A stretch of DNA of 64,000 nt from Branchiostoma floridae (lineage: Eukaryota > Chordata > Leptocardii > Amphioxiformes > Branchiostomatidae): the NCBI RefSeq assembly GCF_000003815.2, contig NC_049995.1:1268587-1332586 (forward strand), read 5' to 3'. Both the position numbers and the translations under genes were made by a program. This document shows positions 46,466-58,970 of the stretch, piece by piece. A model generated the notes under the pieces. The model made no database searches. It saw only the letters and a program-made list of their open reading frames with translations, and had not been told where the DNA came from. Position 1 is the stretch's first letter. Every line of letters starts with the position of its first letter.

Positions 46466-48800
46466 TGGGATGACCCTAACGGACACTGCAGTCGTGGAGA
46501 ATGCAGTGAATGAATGACTGCAGAAAACTCAGCGTCATCAAGAAACAATTACGAAAATTTGCTTTCAACTTTCAGCAAAGTTTTTGGCAAGCCGTTACAC
46601 GAATAAAATACAAAATAACTTCATATTTCACGTTTTGTGTTATATACATGTCTCTCTAAGCAAAGCCGAGAGAGACAGGTATAGAATACAAAACATTAAA
46701 AGTTAATTCCGAAAATAGTTTCATCAGGTTGGTAGAATATAAGAGAATTCTTGTACGCAACCAGGTTAAACTTAATTGCTTAAGTTATGGTTTAAAAAGA
46801 GTCAACCCAGTGATGAACTGGGACCAGGGAGGGTACAAACTTGGCCACGTTTAGGATAGTGTTCTCGCCACAAAGGCGCCTACTTCGGCTACATATAGCA
46901 GGGAGAAGCAGAACTCCAGTCAGGAGCTCTGAGGAAGGTGTCTGATAGACACCGAAACGTAAGCACTTAGTAAGTTTAATCTTGTTGTGTACAAGAACTT
47001 TCCCATATCAATTAAAAGTTTTAAGTTTTGATTATTGAAAACAATCGTTACAAATGTGAAGCTTTACAGTGTTCCTATTGGCTCATTAGAGTGTTGCCAG
47101 TGAAACAAATCCTAAATGCATATTGTGCTACAGTTCAACCGCAGTATATAAAACATATGCTAGCCCTTATTGTTATGGTGATTAAGATATTTTACCCTTT
47201 ATCTTTATCTTTACTTTGTACTTTAAGTTCATTCATTCACTTTAGAATCCCAATGAATACAGGATAGTTGACATGTAGACTTTGGTATAAATGGAAAAAA
47301 TACCATAAAAGGGTCACAAATTCGCAGGTGGTTAAATTTCATATGCAGCTTTAGAAAATCGTACCTAACGAAAATACAACAATATAAGTAGTGAGAAAAG
47401 AACAGCCGTACTGATATTACAAAACCAATCTATATACCATAGGGTACGATTTTACCGTTTAAAGGCATGTCAGGTTAGCGGTGGTAGAATTAAGAATATG
47501 TTTCATTTATACGTAAAATAGATTTTCTTTAGGTATTGAAATGTAGTAATAATCTTATAAAGTAGAAATCTAGTAGGGATCGCCCAGATTAACAAATACA
47601 ACTTTTATCAATATTTGCCTTTTCCTAACATAATGTTTGCTTAGATATGCTGAAAGCATTCATTTTTTCATCTCTTGCTTATAGCTTAGAGCTAACCTTT
47701 TCCTGAATACCCAAACCTTTTGCTGAACAGGGACGTCGGGCAAAATGTAATATTTCCTTACGGATTTTCCTACCCAATGTTTTTCCGATTTGAGAAAAAG
47801 AAAAAAAAGAAACTTTTCAAATTGATGGCCACACCTCGTGTTGACGTCTAGTAGCTGTACGTGCCAGTTTTGAACGGTACGTTTATTATTGAATTATTAT
47901 TTTTCTTTCAACTTTGGACTTTGCTACCAGGGACCCCCTAAATTTTGAAAGGTAAGGTTTTCCTGTCCGATTTCTCCTAAACTCGACTTTTTGGAAACAA
48001 AACAACATTCTTTTACCGACCGACCCAATTTTTTCTTTAAAAATCCGAGAAACAACAAAAAAATGGTGTGGCCTACTGGGACCATAAATAATTCTTTAAC
48101 TAAAAAATCCTTGTCAACTCTCTACAGAGCTACCCCACACCTACAGTTGTGTCTATCAGGGGGACTAGGTCGCTTTATCAAGAACCTGTCGATCCAAAAC
48201 AAAATGTAGCTGTATGGTAGAATTGCTAGACTAAGTGTGTATTAGAAATTGCAGTAGATTTGGTTCAGTTACTGATGCTATATGTAATGGTAAATGCTTA
48301 ACCTTATAACACCTAACGTTTGTTTTACTTCTTTAGGCAACTTATCCTTTTCTTCCGATCCTTGACAGATTACTGAGGGTAAGAATACCAACTGCTTAGG
48401 TTCGTACAAAAAATTTATGTACATGTATGTTTATTGTTTGTGGTCCTATTTTTCTTTATGCATGTGTTATGTAGGCAAGGCACATGTGCATGTCTATTGG
48501 TTCTTGGTTCTTGGTTTTGTTTTATTGAAAGAAAAAAATGCTAAATGTTATTACCATTTTTCAAAACTTGCAATATACTACATATCAGGTAAACATATTA
48601 TTTAAAATTATGCATATTTGTCTGTTCTTAGTATTGCAGAAAATTTACCTGCTATACAGCAAAAAGAGAACAAAAAAGTAACGTCAACTGCTATTTTTGC
48701 ACTTGCACAAATTGTATAGCCTTATAGTTACTGTATCTCAGGTGAAATTACTTATTAAGAGAAGCGTACACACCTGCATGAAGAGAATTGTGAACTGATG
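46466..48800. other. 3' flank of the paralogue
   Basis: AATAAA at 46602. Stretches at 47627-47690 and 48190-48390 match 8080-8140 and 10222-10440 behind the first lectin gene. 46690-47020 looks like the end of a retroelement, with a hammerhead-like motif. No gene seen. Confidence 0.55.
46919..46960 (+). ncRNA. Hammerhead-ribozyme-like motif, candidate
   Basis: CTGAGGA (46929-46935), a 6 bp stem GGTGTC/GACACC (46937-46942, 46948-46953) with a 5 nt loop, then GAAAC (46954-46958). A GTC lies 8 nt before the CTGAGGA. This is the order of a hammerhead core. There is one extra A before the stem, and stems I and III are very short, so activity is doubtful. Such cores are known from Penelope-like retroelements. 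Confidence 0.35.
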
Positions 48801-48814
48801 ATATGAGCCAATGA

Positions 48815-51480
48815 TATACACTTAAGTCTGAATAACTATGTCTCAAGTTATATGATTATACACTGAAGTCTGAATAACTATATCTCAGGTGAAATTACTT
48901 ATTAACAGAAGTGTAGACACCTGCATGAAGAGAATTGTGAACTGAAGATATGAGCTAATGATATAATTGTAGTAATGTACACTGAAGTCTGAATAACTGT
49001 CTCAAGTTATATGATTATACACTATAGTCTGAATAACTATGTGTCAAGTTATATTATTTTACACTGAAGTTTGATAAACTATGTCCCACAATTCATATTA
49101 AAAGTGTACACACCTGTGTAAAGAGAATTGTGAACTGATGATATGAGGCAATGATAGAATCATACACTGAAGTCTGAATAACTATGTCTCAAGTTATATG
49201 ATTATACACTATAGTCTGAATAACTATGTCTCAAGTTATATGATTATACACTATAGTCTGAATAACTATATCTCAAGTTATATGATTATACACTATAGTC
49301 TGAATAACTATGTGTCAAGTTATATCATTTTACACTAAAGTTTGAGTAACTATGTCCCACCATTGATATTACAATTGTACACACCTGTGTAAAGATAATT
49401 GTGAACTGATGATATGAGCCAATGATATACACTATAGTCTGAATAACTATGTCTCAAGTTATATGATTATACACTATAGTCTGAATAACTATGTCTCAAG
49501 TTATATGATTATACACAATAGTCTGAATAACTATGTGTCAAGTTATATCATTTTACACTTAAGTTTGAGTAACTATGTCCCACCATTGATATTACAATTG
49601 TACACACCTGTGTAAAGATAATTGTGAACTGATGATATGAGGCAATGATATAATTATACACTGAAGTCTGGATAACTATGTCTCAAGTTATATGATTATA
49701 CACTATAGTCTGAATTATGTGTCAAGTTATATGATTGTACACTAAACTTTGAATTACTATATCCCACATGATAATTACATATTATCAGAAGTGTACACAT
49801 CAGTGTGGAGAGAAATGTGAATTGGTGATATGAGCTAATGATATAATTCTACACTGAAGTCTGAATAACTATGTCTCAAGTTATATAATTCTACACTTAA
49901 GTTTGAATAACCATGTCTCAAGTTATATAATTCTACACTTAAGTTTGAATAACCATGTGTCAAGTTATATGATTCTACACTTAAGTTTGAATAACCATGT
50001 GTCAAGTTATATGATTCTACACTTAAGTTTGAATAACCATGTCTCAAGTTATATACAATATGATTCTACACTTAAGTTTCAATAACCATGTGTCAAGTTA
50101 TATGATTCTACACTTAAGTTTGAATAACCATGTGTCAAGTTATATGATTCTACACTTAAGTTTGAATAACCATGTTTCAAGTTATATACAATATGATTCT
50201 ACACTTAAGTTTGAATAACCATGTGTCAAGTTATATAATTCTACACTTAAGTTTGAATAACCATGTGTCAAGTTATATGATTCTACACTTAAGTTTGAAT
50301 AACCATGTGTCAAGTTATATACAATATGATTCTACACTTAAGTTTCAATAACCATGTGTCAAGTTATATGATTCTACACTTAAGTTTGAATAACCATGTT
50401 TCAAGTTATATAATTCTACACTTAAGTTTGAATAACCATGTTTCAAGTTATATATGATTATACACTTAAGTTTCAATAACCATGTGTCAAGTTATATGAT
50501 TATACACTTAAGTTTCAATAACCATGTATCAAGTTATATATGATTCTACACTTAAGTTTGAATAACCATGTGTCAAGTTATATATGATTCTACACTTAAG
50601 TTTGAATAACCATGTTTCAAGTTATATATGATTATACACTTAAGTTTCAATAACCATGTGTCAAGTTATATGATTATACACTTAAGTTTCAATAACCATG
50701 TGTCAAGTTATATATAATTCTACACTTAAGTTTCAATAACCATGTGTCAAGTTATATGATTATACACTTAAGTTTCAATAACCATGTGTCAAGTTATATA
50801 TTATTCTACACTTAAGTTTGAATAACCATGTGTCAAGTTATATACAATATGATTCTACACTTAAGTTTGAATAACCATGTGTCAAGTTATATATGATTCT
50901 ACACTTAAGTTTCAATAACCATGTGTCAAGTTATATGATTCTACACTTAAGTTTGAATAACCATGTATCAAGTTATATATGATTCTACACTTAAGTTTGA
51001 ATAACCATGTTTCAAGTTATATGATTCTACACTTAAGTTTCAATAACCATGTGTCAAGTTATATACAGTATGATTCTACACTTAAGTTTGAATAACTATG
51101 TGTCAATTTATATGATTATACACTTAAGTTTCAATAACCATGTGTCAAGTTATATGATTATACACTTAAGTTTCAATAACCATGTGTCAAGTTATATGAT
51201 TATACACTAAAGTCTGAATAACTATGTCTCAAGTTATATGATTAAACACTGAAGTCTGAATAATATATCTCAGGTGATATTACTTTACAGATGTGTACAT
51301 ACCTGACGTGTGGAGAGAAATGTGAACTGATGATATGAGCCAATGATATGATATTACACTGAGGTCTGGATAATTATGTGCCAAGTTATAACGGATACAC
51401 TATAGTCTGAATAACTCCAAGTGATATTACTTATTAACAGAAGTGTACACATCTGTGTGAAGAGAATCAAGTATATATAA
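48815..51480 (+). repeat. 42 bp satellite array
   Basis: Unit about 42 bp: CACTTAAGTTTGAATAACCA then TGTGTCAAGTTATATGATTC-type sequence. The core at 49850-51230 has about 33 close copies, some with an ACAAT insertion (46-47 bp). The left side (48815-49840) and the last 250 bp are diverged, with ACTGAAGTCTGAATAACTA and interspersed ~200 bp spacers (ATTGTGAACTGATGATATGA). Confidence 0.95.
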
Positions 51481-52088
51481 TCTTGTATTCTTGTTCAGTT
51501 CTCAAGACTCGGTAAAGTAATACACCTAGGGGCTTTTAGTGTATACATATAGGCGAAAACTAAGTAATAAAGTCACTTGTACATAACGTTACATGTATAT
51601 AATAAAGTCACTTGGCTGTGTGATTCTCTCTGTGCGTGCTGGATTATATTTCTATCTGATAAAGACAAGGGAGAAGTAGAGGGTACCAATGATCCAATAG
51701 TAGAGTAACATTTAGGAAAGGTTTTGTGAACAAAGAAAAACAACTGTTAAAGACCAAACAGGTGTACCCTGGACAAAGCACTAAGGAAGTACTCCCTACT
51801 GTGACCATCCCAGCAGCTAGAGGGGTGAATTGACCCCTATAAATACATAAACTAATAAAAATCCCAGACTGTCTACACACTGGAAACAAAGGCAGGGACA
51901 GATACACATAAAATACTGGTCAAAAATTCAAATATTTTTCTCTACTGGTTTTCAAGGAAACACCATCAAACCCTGCAGAATGATCCAGAAAGCTGTAACA
52001 AAGTTACGTAATCGATGTCCTAATAACAGCAACTTTCAAATTTTGAGAAATCAACCTTGTGTTCAAATTGAAACTTTCAACTCTGCTC

Positions 52089-52207
52089 NNNNNNNNNNNN
52101 NNNNNNNNNNNNNNNNNNNNNNNNNNNNNNNNNNNNNNNNNNNNNNNNNNNNNNNNNNNNNNNNNNNNNNNNNNNNNNNNNNNNNNNNNNNNNNNNNNNN
52201 NNNNNNN
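52089..52207. other. Assembly gap (119 N)
   Basis: Run of N between two copies of a duplicated segment. Confidence 1.
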
Positions 52208-52574
52208 AGCTCAAATGCCTTTATGTCTAGAAATATGGGTAATAATGTGGTGTACCACTAGGAGCTATGTAGACTGTACATGTAACTGTCAGTTATGTCT
52301 CACAGTACCAGAGTAAGACAAGCCAGCATTTTCATTACTTTATGTTCTGGGTTAGGTAAAACTTTATGCATAATCATTCTTCAATAAATACATAAACTAA
52401 TAAAAATCCCAGACTGTCTACACGCTGTAAACAAAGGCAGGGACAGATTAGCATAAAATACTGGTCAAAAGATTTTTCTCTACTGGTTTTCAAGGAAACT
52501 CTAGTAGTTTACGTTAGCCGAAATCATTGGGTGGTTTTATAGTACGGGGTTGGTCTTTAAGAAACATCCATTAA

Positions 52575-52830
52575 ATATTGTCTTGCTTTAGTACCTTCGC
52601 CAGAATGGCAAGGTTATGTTTTAGGCGTGTAGGTCTGTCTGTTAACAGCATAGCTCGAGAAGCCTTGAATGGATCCTGATGATATTTGGTAGGTGGGTAG
52701 GGGTCGTGAAAACGAAGGTCAAGCTTGATAACGGGCCCCTTAAGTGGCTTGCTAAGGTACTGCAGCGGAACTTCTATTTTTGATGTCTCGTGTTCTGGAC
52801 ATGCTGTGGCGATTTTTGTGTGGTAGATAG
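52575..52830 (-). mobile_element. Fragment of the 1.3 kb TIR element
   Basis: Reverse orientation of the internal blocks of 8893-10221: ATAGCTCGAGAAGCCTTGAA, TCCTGATGATATTTGGTAGG and GTACTGCAGC occur in reversed order. No terminal repeats are present. A smaller related piece lies at 39280-39420. Confidence 0.65.
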
Positions 52831-54334
52831 CCCTTGGGGGAGAGAGTAAGTGCTGGAGGTCAAAAAGGTAAAACGCGCAAAGTGGCAGGGAGAGGGGAAA
52901 ATGTGAAAAGTAGTTTAAGTAGAGAGACTCTGAGAGGCAAAGAGTATGAGATTCTCGCATTACAAAAATTGTATCTCTACTCCACCTCTGTAGTGTTGCT
53001 CGGACACCTGTTAGATTCTCAAGTCTCAGATTCTTGCCAGAGATCTTTGATATCAATTTATGATATAACGTCAGAAACTGGTCGGTGCTGTCCACAACAA
53101 GACAAATGATTTTGGCCCCCCTAGTAAGTCATTTGCATGACATTTACAAATTTAAAGCTCTTAAAATCTCATGGAGGTATGAGGTCGCCGAACTCTAATT
53201 TTATAATTTTATGGAAGCAAGCTTCTACTCAACGCGATCTATTTCTATAAATGTCCAAATTATATTTATTGCGTGAAAGTCCTATCCCTAGCTATATTTA
53301 TATGTCATGTAATACGCCACGTTGATTCGTATGTCATGGGCTCCTAAGGGCACCCGTCCTATATGTATTATATAGGGGTAGGCCTGAAATTACACTAAGA
53401 CGAACCCTCTTGAATGACGGAAGGGAAATGGTCTGAACAGCATGGAAAGCATGGCAGTAGCAGAACAAGACCGCACCAATGTTGCGGGTGGATCTAAGGC
53501 AAAGTTAATTCTATTCTATGCATGGATGGCATGCTCGGGGAACCCCAAAATTATTGCAGGCGTGCGAAGAAAGTTTGGCAAAGAAATGTTGCTGTTTGTT
53601 CTATCACATTTCTTAATAAATAAATCCTATTAACTTTGGGGTTGCTGTTGTTGCTTTCGTTGTGACATGATGAAGAACAGTAGGTTTTTCTTTTTATTCT
53701 TTCACATCTTCATAATGAATAAATATTTATCAACTTTGGAGTTGCTATCGAATATTCGAAACGGACAAAAATTGACTCTTGAGCGGTTTTCGACGGCTCA
53801 TATTATCGAAATGATGTCTATTGTCACCAAAAATGAAGACCCTGGAATCTCAAGGGCATTTCGAACAACTGAAATTACTTTTCGAACTTTGAAAGGGAAA
53901 ACGTACCAAGGCGTTTTTACTCTTTTGTCTCACGTTTGTGAATATAAGCTTTTGTGCAGAGTTCTTTGTCAAAGGACCCGGAAAACACTTGCAAATCAAT
54001 GCATCTATAACAGTTGTAGCCATACAGAAGGAAAGATACAATGACCATGAGTGAATGATCCAAATACAACTTTGCCCTCTTTTCAACCTTACCATGTCAA
54101 AAACAGCATAATTATGATGAATAAGGAAAACATACATGGTCAATTTTCTTTGGTAAGGTTTGAACGTCTTTACAAATCAAAAGTAGGATTGCTTCATAGC
54201 GTTCTGTTTGCAATATGTACATCTTTTGGACCCAGTTACGGCAGCTAAGCACGTGTTGGAGGCCGGATTCGTCGCAATTTTGTGTACAATAATAAGATAT
54301 CCCTAATGGGATACGTTTCTAGACACACTTGATT

Positions 54335-56110
54335 AGTTGTACATAAATTGACAGTGTTCAGCACCAAGGACAGACTTAGTTGTACATATATTGACAGTGT
54401 TCAGCACCAAGGACAGACTTAGTTGTACATATATTGATGGTTTTCAACACCAACGACAGATTTAGTTGTACATATATTGATGGTTTTCAGCACCAACGAC
54501 AGACTTAGTTGTACATATATTAATGGTGTTCAGCACCAACGACAGACTTAGTTGCTAATATATTGATGGTGTTCAGCACCAAGGACAGACTTAGTTGCTA
54601 ATATATTGATGGTGTTCAGCACCAACGACAGATTTAGTTGCTAATATATTGATGGTTTTCAGCACCAAGGACAGACTTAGTTGCTAATATATTGATGGTT
54701 TTCAGCACCAAGGACAGACTTAGTTGCTAATATATTGATGGTTTTCAGCGCCAAGGACAGACTTAGTTGCTAATATATTGATTGTTTTCAGCACCAAGGA
54801 AAGACTTAGTTGCTAATTTATTGATGGTGTTCAGCACCAAGGACAGACTTAGTTGCTAATATATTGATGGTTTTCAGCACCAAGGACAGACTTAGTTGCT
54901 AATATATTGATGGTTTTCAGCACCAAGGACAGACTTAGTTGTACATATATTGATGGTGTTCAGCACCAAGGACAGATTTAGTTGCTAATATATTGATGGT
55001 GTTCAGCACCAAGGACAGACTTAGTTGTTCATGTATTGATGGTGTTCAGCACCAAGGACAGGCTTAGTTGTTCATGTATTGATGGTTTTCAGCACCAAGG
55101 ACAGACTTAGTTGTACATATATTGATGGTTTTCAGCACCAAGGACAGACTTAGGTGCTAATATATTGATGGTTTTCAGCACCAACGACAGACTTAGGTGC
55201 TAATAAATTGATGGTGTTCAGCACCAAGGACAGACTTAGTTGCTCATGTATTGATGGTTTTCAGCACCAACGACGGACTTAGTTGTACATATATTGATGG
55301 CTTTCAGCACCAAGGACAGACTTAGTTGCTAATATATTGATGGTTTTCAGCACCAAGGACAGGATTAGTTGTACATATATTAATGGTTTTCAGCACCAAG
55401 GACAGACTTAGTTGTTCATGTATTGATGGTGTTCAGCACCCAAGACAGGCTTAGTTGCTAATATATTGATGGTGTTCAGCACCAAGGACAGACTTAGTTG
55501 CTAATATATTGATGGTGTTCAGCACCAAGGACAGACTTAGTTGCTAATATATTGATGGTTTTCAGCACCAAGGACAGACTTAGTCGTACATATATTGATG
55601 TTTTTCAACACCGAGGACAGACTTAGTTGCTAATACATTGATGGTTTTCAGCACCAAGGACAGACTTAGTTGTACATATATTGATGTTTTTCATCACCGA
55701 GGACAGACTTAGTTGCTAATATATTGATGGTTTTCAGCACCAAGGACAGACTTAGTTGTTCATGTATTGATGGTGTTCAGCACCAAGGACAGACTTAGTT
55801 GTTCATGTATTGATGGTGTTCAGCACCAAGGACAGACTTAGTTGTTCATGTATTGATGGTGTTCAGCACCAAGGACAGACTTAGTTGTACGTATATTGAT
55901 GGTTTTCAGCACCAACGACAGACTTAGGTGCTAATATATTGATGGTGTTCAGCACCAAGGACAGACTTAGTTGCTCATGTATTGATGGTTTTCAGCACCA
56001 AGGACAGACTTAGTTGTACATATATTGATGGCTTTCAACACCAAGGACAGGATTAGTTGTACATATATTGATGGCTTTCAACACCAAGGACAGGATTAGT
56101 TGCTAATGTC
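54335..56110 (+). repeat. 43 bp satellite array
   Basis: About 41 copies of CTTAGTTGCTAATATATTGA followed by TGGTTTTCAGCACCAAGGAC and AGA. Two main variants alternate (GCTAATATA and GTACATATA/GTTCATGTA). It ends at 56110 in a diverged half unit. Confidence 0.96.
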
Positions 56111-56239
56111 TTTATAGTGTACAGCAACAAGCAAATCCGTAAAATTTACTTGCTGTGGCCTTATACAGCCTCCAAGATCAGTGACAGTCGCGATCTGACT
56201 AGCCTCCTTTACCGGCGTCTCTAGGGCCTTGGCGAAAGT

Positions 56240-56360
56240 TTTTTTTGGGGGGGAGGGGAGGGGTTGATTCGCGATTTTTACCCGGGAATACGACGGGAAA
56301 GGAAAATATGCCGGGAAAGGAAAAATGCCGGGAAAGGAATATATACCGGGGGCTTGTACT
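56240..56360 (+). mobile_element. Relative of the 19 kb hairpin element
   Basis: Three spaced copies of GCCGGGAAAGGAA or close variants (56294, 56310, 56328) and GGAATATATACCGGGGGCTT, as in the arm of the hairpin at 19062. The opposite arm is missing. Confidence 0.6.
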
Positions 56361-56541
56361 GGCCCTAGCTCCAAGATTACATGTGTCTTCCGGTTGTGGT
56401 GCATCTTTTGTAAAACAATACAGGGGTTGTGGGAAAATGAAGGAAGCTGTGATCATGATGTTGCCTGTAATTCGCTTCTATCATCAAGTCGTAGAGGCAG
56501 TCGACAACATTTTTAAAATTTCAACTAGAGTTCGACAAACA

Positions 56542-57755
56542 CATTCTCTTCGCCAAATAATCATGCCTTTATCAAGACTTTAACGTTTTATTCATGTATT
56601 ACTAAATAGTACCTACCCCAATAGCAAATGACTGCATGAACGTGTGTTCCTCACAAACCCACAAATGCTACCAAAAACATAACCGTCTCAGCGAACTGAT
56701 GACAATGAAATCATGTACAATGTTGTGATATTTTCCAGTGCAACTTTCATAGTGTTTTGTTAAAATCAGTAGTCTCACCAGACTCCGGCCTGGTCGAATA
56801 GTACACAGATGACCTAGTATGATCCCTGGTCAATCAGAATTTCATGCTTCCAAGACAACGTCAGGGATTCTCTGCTTACACTGGCTCTCTTGACCTAATT
56901 CTTCTCTATTTTTAGACATTTATGGACCGATTCAAGTCCTTTCAGGTAACTCCGTCACAAGTATATTGCAACCATTATAGTTTCCCTAAGTAATCATATT
57001 AAATACATAGTGATTTATATATTTAGCATCTCATTATGTTGATAATCACCCAAAGTACCTACATACCAAAAACAAAGAATATCCATCAATCCCCTCAGGA
57101 GTTATCCATCTAAAAAGTTACGAACTAAACGACCCACTGCAGTTCCAAACAAGCTGCTAGAGGGCCCAAAATTACATCATTTACTCCTAGTCCCAACAGC
57201 TATCCACCACTTAAAATTCATGAACCTGGCACTTCTGGAAAATTTAGGCGCAAACTTTGACGCTCACTTGCAGTACCAAAACAAGTTGCCAGGAAGCCCA
57301 TTATCGAACTTGACCTTCCTTTCTGTGTCCCCTACCTATCGACGAAATATCATTAGCATCCATCAAGAACATCTCGAGTTATCTTGCATACAGACAAACG
57401 CACTTACATACAAAGCCAGCTACAGCACCATAGGTAAAAGCTAGCTAAACCATTCTCGCACATGACAATCATTTTCACAACCGCTACACACCTGCCAAAT
57501 ATCGTGGAAATCGCCCAGCTGCATTTTGACTTATGCTTCCGGAAACAAACCCCGAAAAAATACAAAGCTCGCTGCTGTACCGTAGGAAAACGCCAGGTAA
57601 ACCGTTTTCGAAATAGGCATGCCTTTTGACAACCGCTACACACCTGCAAAAAAATAAAAAAGTTCCATCCACACTTTCTCGACTTATATGTTGTTGACCT
57701 ACATACAGACCCAAGTCGGCAAAATCATACTCTATCGCCATTGGCGAAGAGAATG
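56542..57755. mobile_element. 1.2 kb TIR element with internal degenerate repeats, copy 2
   Basis: TIRs CATTCTCTTCGCCAA (56542-56556) and TTGGCGAAGAGAATG (57741-57755) are perfect 15 bp inverses. The internal order matches the copy at 8893-10221 (AATAATCATGCC, CCTGGTCAATCAGAATTTCA, TATCTTGCATACAGACAAAC). No coding frame is conserved between copies. Confidence 0.75.
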
Positions 57756-57769
57756 AGAACAAGCCCAAT

Positions 57770-58040
57770 GCCGACAGAGCGGCCGGTGAAGGAGGCTGGG
57801 ATCTGGTACCCAGGCGCAGTGGAAGATGGGAGGGTTTAAAACCCGGAAGTGACCCGCAAATCCTTCCCATGGTTCCCAGCGCGCGTGGGGAGGGCAGAAA
57901 GCTGGGTGCAACATACTGCCGTTCATACTGCAACGTCGGGCGGTCTGCACGGATCATTTTGGTGGAAAACCTCGGGAGTTTTGTCGAGCAAGGATCCCTG
58001 TAGTGACCATTCCGTCTGTAAGTAGAGCAGGGCGAGGTAA
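57770..58040 (+). promoter_or_regulatory. EBAG9: GC-rich candidate promoter / first non-coding exon of EBAG9
   Basis: GC- and CpG-rich against AT-rich surroundings. It contains CCGGAAGT (57843-57850), the classic ETS site of TATA-less housekeeping promoters, and two splice-donor candidates, GTAAGT at 58018 and GTAAGA at 58037. A fitting acceptor (TTTTTTCAG, ends 60078) lies just before the first coding exon. The minus-strand 213-codon frame covering this area runs into a repeat and is not taken as a gene. Confidence 0.45.
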
Positions 58041-58860
58041 GAGCGCGCACACGGTCTGTACTGGCGGGAGGGGCGGTGGCGGGTGGTCGGGCTTCATAAT
58101 CATAGTTTCTGCACAACGTAAACATCTCTCCGTCATACCATTCATGTGCATGGGTATGTCGTATAAATGAAAATCTCGGCTTTCACTGTGAACACTGTAA
58201 CAACACTGTAACATAATGTTACTGTTTTCAGCACTGTTAAACCTTGCTAGTTACAGTGGAAAACTCCATAATTTACTCAGTTCAAGCCTCCTTGCCCAGG
58301 GATGTATAACTATTTATTGTGGGATCTGATCAAGGAGGTTAGAATAAAAATATAGATGTGATTAATCGAAGCATAAAATTAAAGTCACTTGTTTCGGTTA
58401 TCTATCTACACACATATTGTGGGTTAATCTAGCTATCTTATAAGCAATCACACAGAGATCAGAATGCATAACGATATTCCCAAGTTAAAGTTCCCATAAA
58501 ATTTAACAAAACCCGTTTGTACGTCATTATGCAATGGTCAAGACAAGGACTGTTTGCTTTTACAGGCCTTTGACATATTAGTTATTACGTAGAATTCCTG
58601 TCGCTGACTCGTGTTCTGATATCCGTGAGAGGGACTATATTATTTACGCTGCCTAGCAATATTTACACTTGGTATGAATTTGACTAAAATGTTGTGTTGT
58701 TCAGAACATCTTGAAATTTGCCAGTGCGGTCACGGACCTGCATTGTTCTTGAACATTTTGCAGATTTTTCAGTTTTCCAGGATGACATGAAAAAAATGAC
58801 GATACAGTTTTTTAACGTTAGATTGTTGGTAGCTATTCAGCTATACTGAGTTACGTATAT

Positions 58861-58970
58861 ATAGAATACAACATGGTGTATTCCGCATCACCTGAGGCAC
58901 AAGCTGGACTGCGGAAAGGATCGCCAGAAGGGACCGAGACTGACGCGGAATACACCGCGTTGTATTCTAT
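58861..58970. mobile_element. 110 bp foldback element
   Basis: 26 bp arms 58861-58886 and 58945-58970 (ATAGAATACAAC...GTGTATTCCGC and inverse) with two mismatches, in the presumed first intron of EBAG9. Confidence 0.75.

Larger units (their letters stand above)
51481..54330. other. Gene-poor region with a duplicated segment and a gap
   Basis: 51840-51960 and 52386-52500 are copies of one segment (TCCCAGACTGTCTACAC, AAAGGCAGGGACAGAT, TACTGGTTTTCAAGGAAAC). A minus-strand fragment of the 1.3 kb TIR element lies at 52575-52830. Open frames at 53442-53633 and 53667-54044 (125 codons) match nothing recognised and lack splice or promoter support. Confidence 0.5.

Noticed and set aside
49835-50085. 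Repetitive open frames on both strands in the 42 bp satellite
   Set aside because: The period of 42 is a multiple of three, so any stop-free frame remains open over several units.
53667-54044. 125-codon plus-strand frame
   Set aside because: No recognised family, AT-rich codons, no splice partner or promoter. Listed only as part of the gene-poor region.
54335-56110. CRISPR-like array (43 bp direct repeats)
   Set aside because: Repeats are contiguous with no unique spacers, and the context is eukaryotic with introns.
57484-58125. 213-codon minus-strand frame
   Set aside because: Covers the GC-rich candidate promoter and then the TIR element, where codons change character. No domain recognised and not conserved in the other copy of the element.
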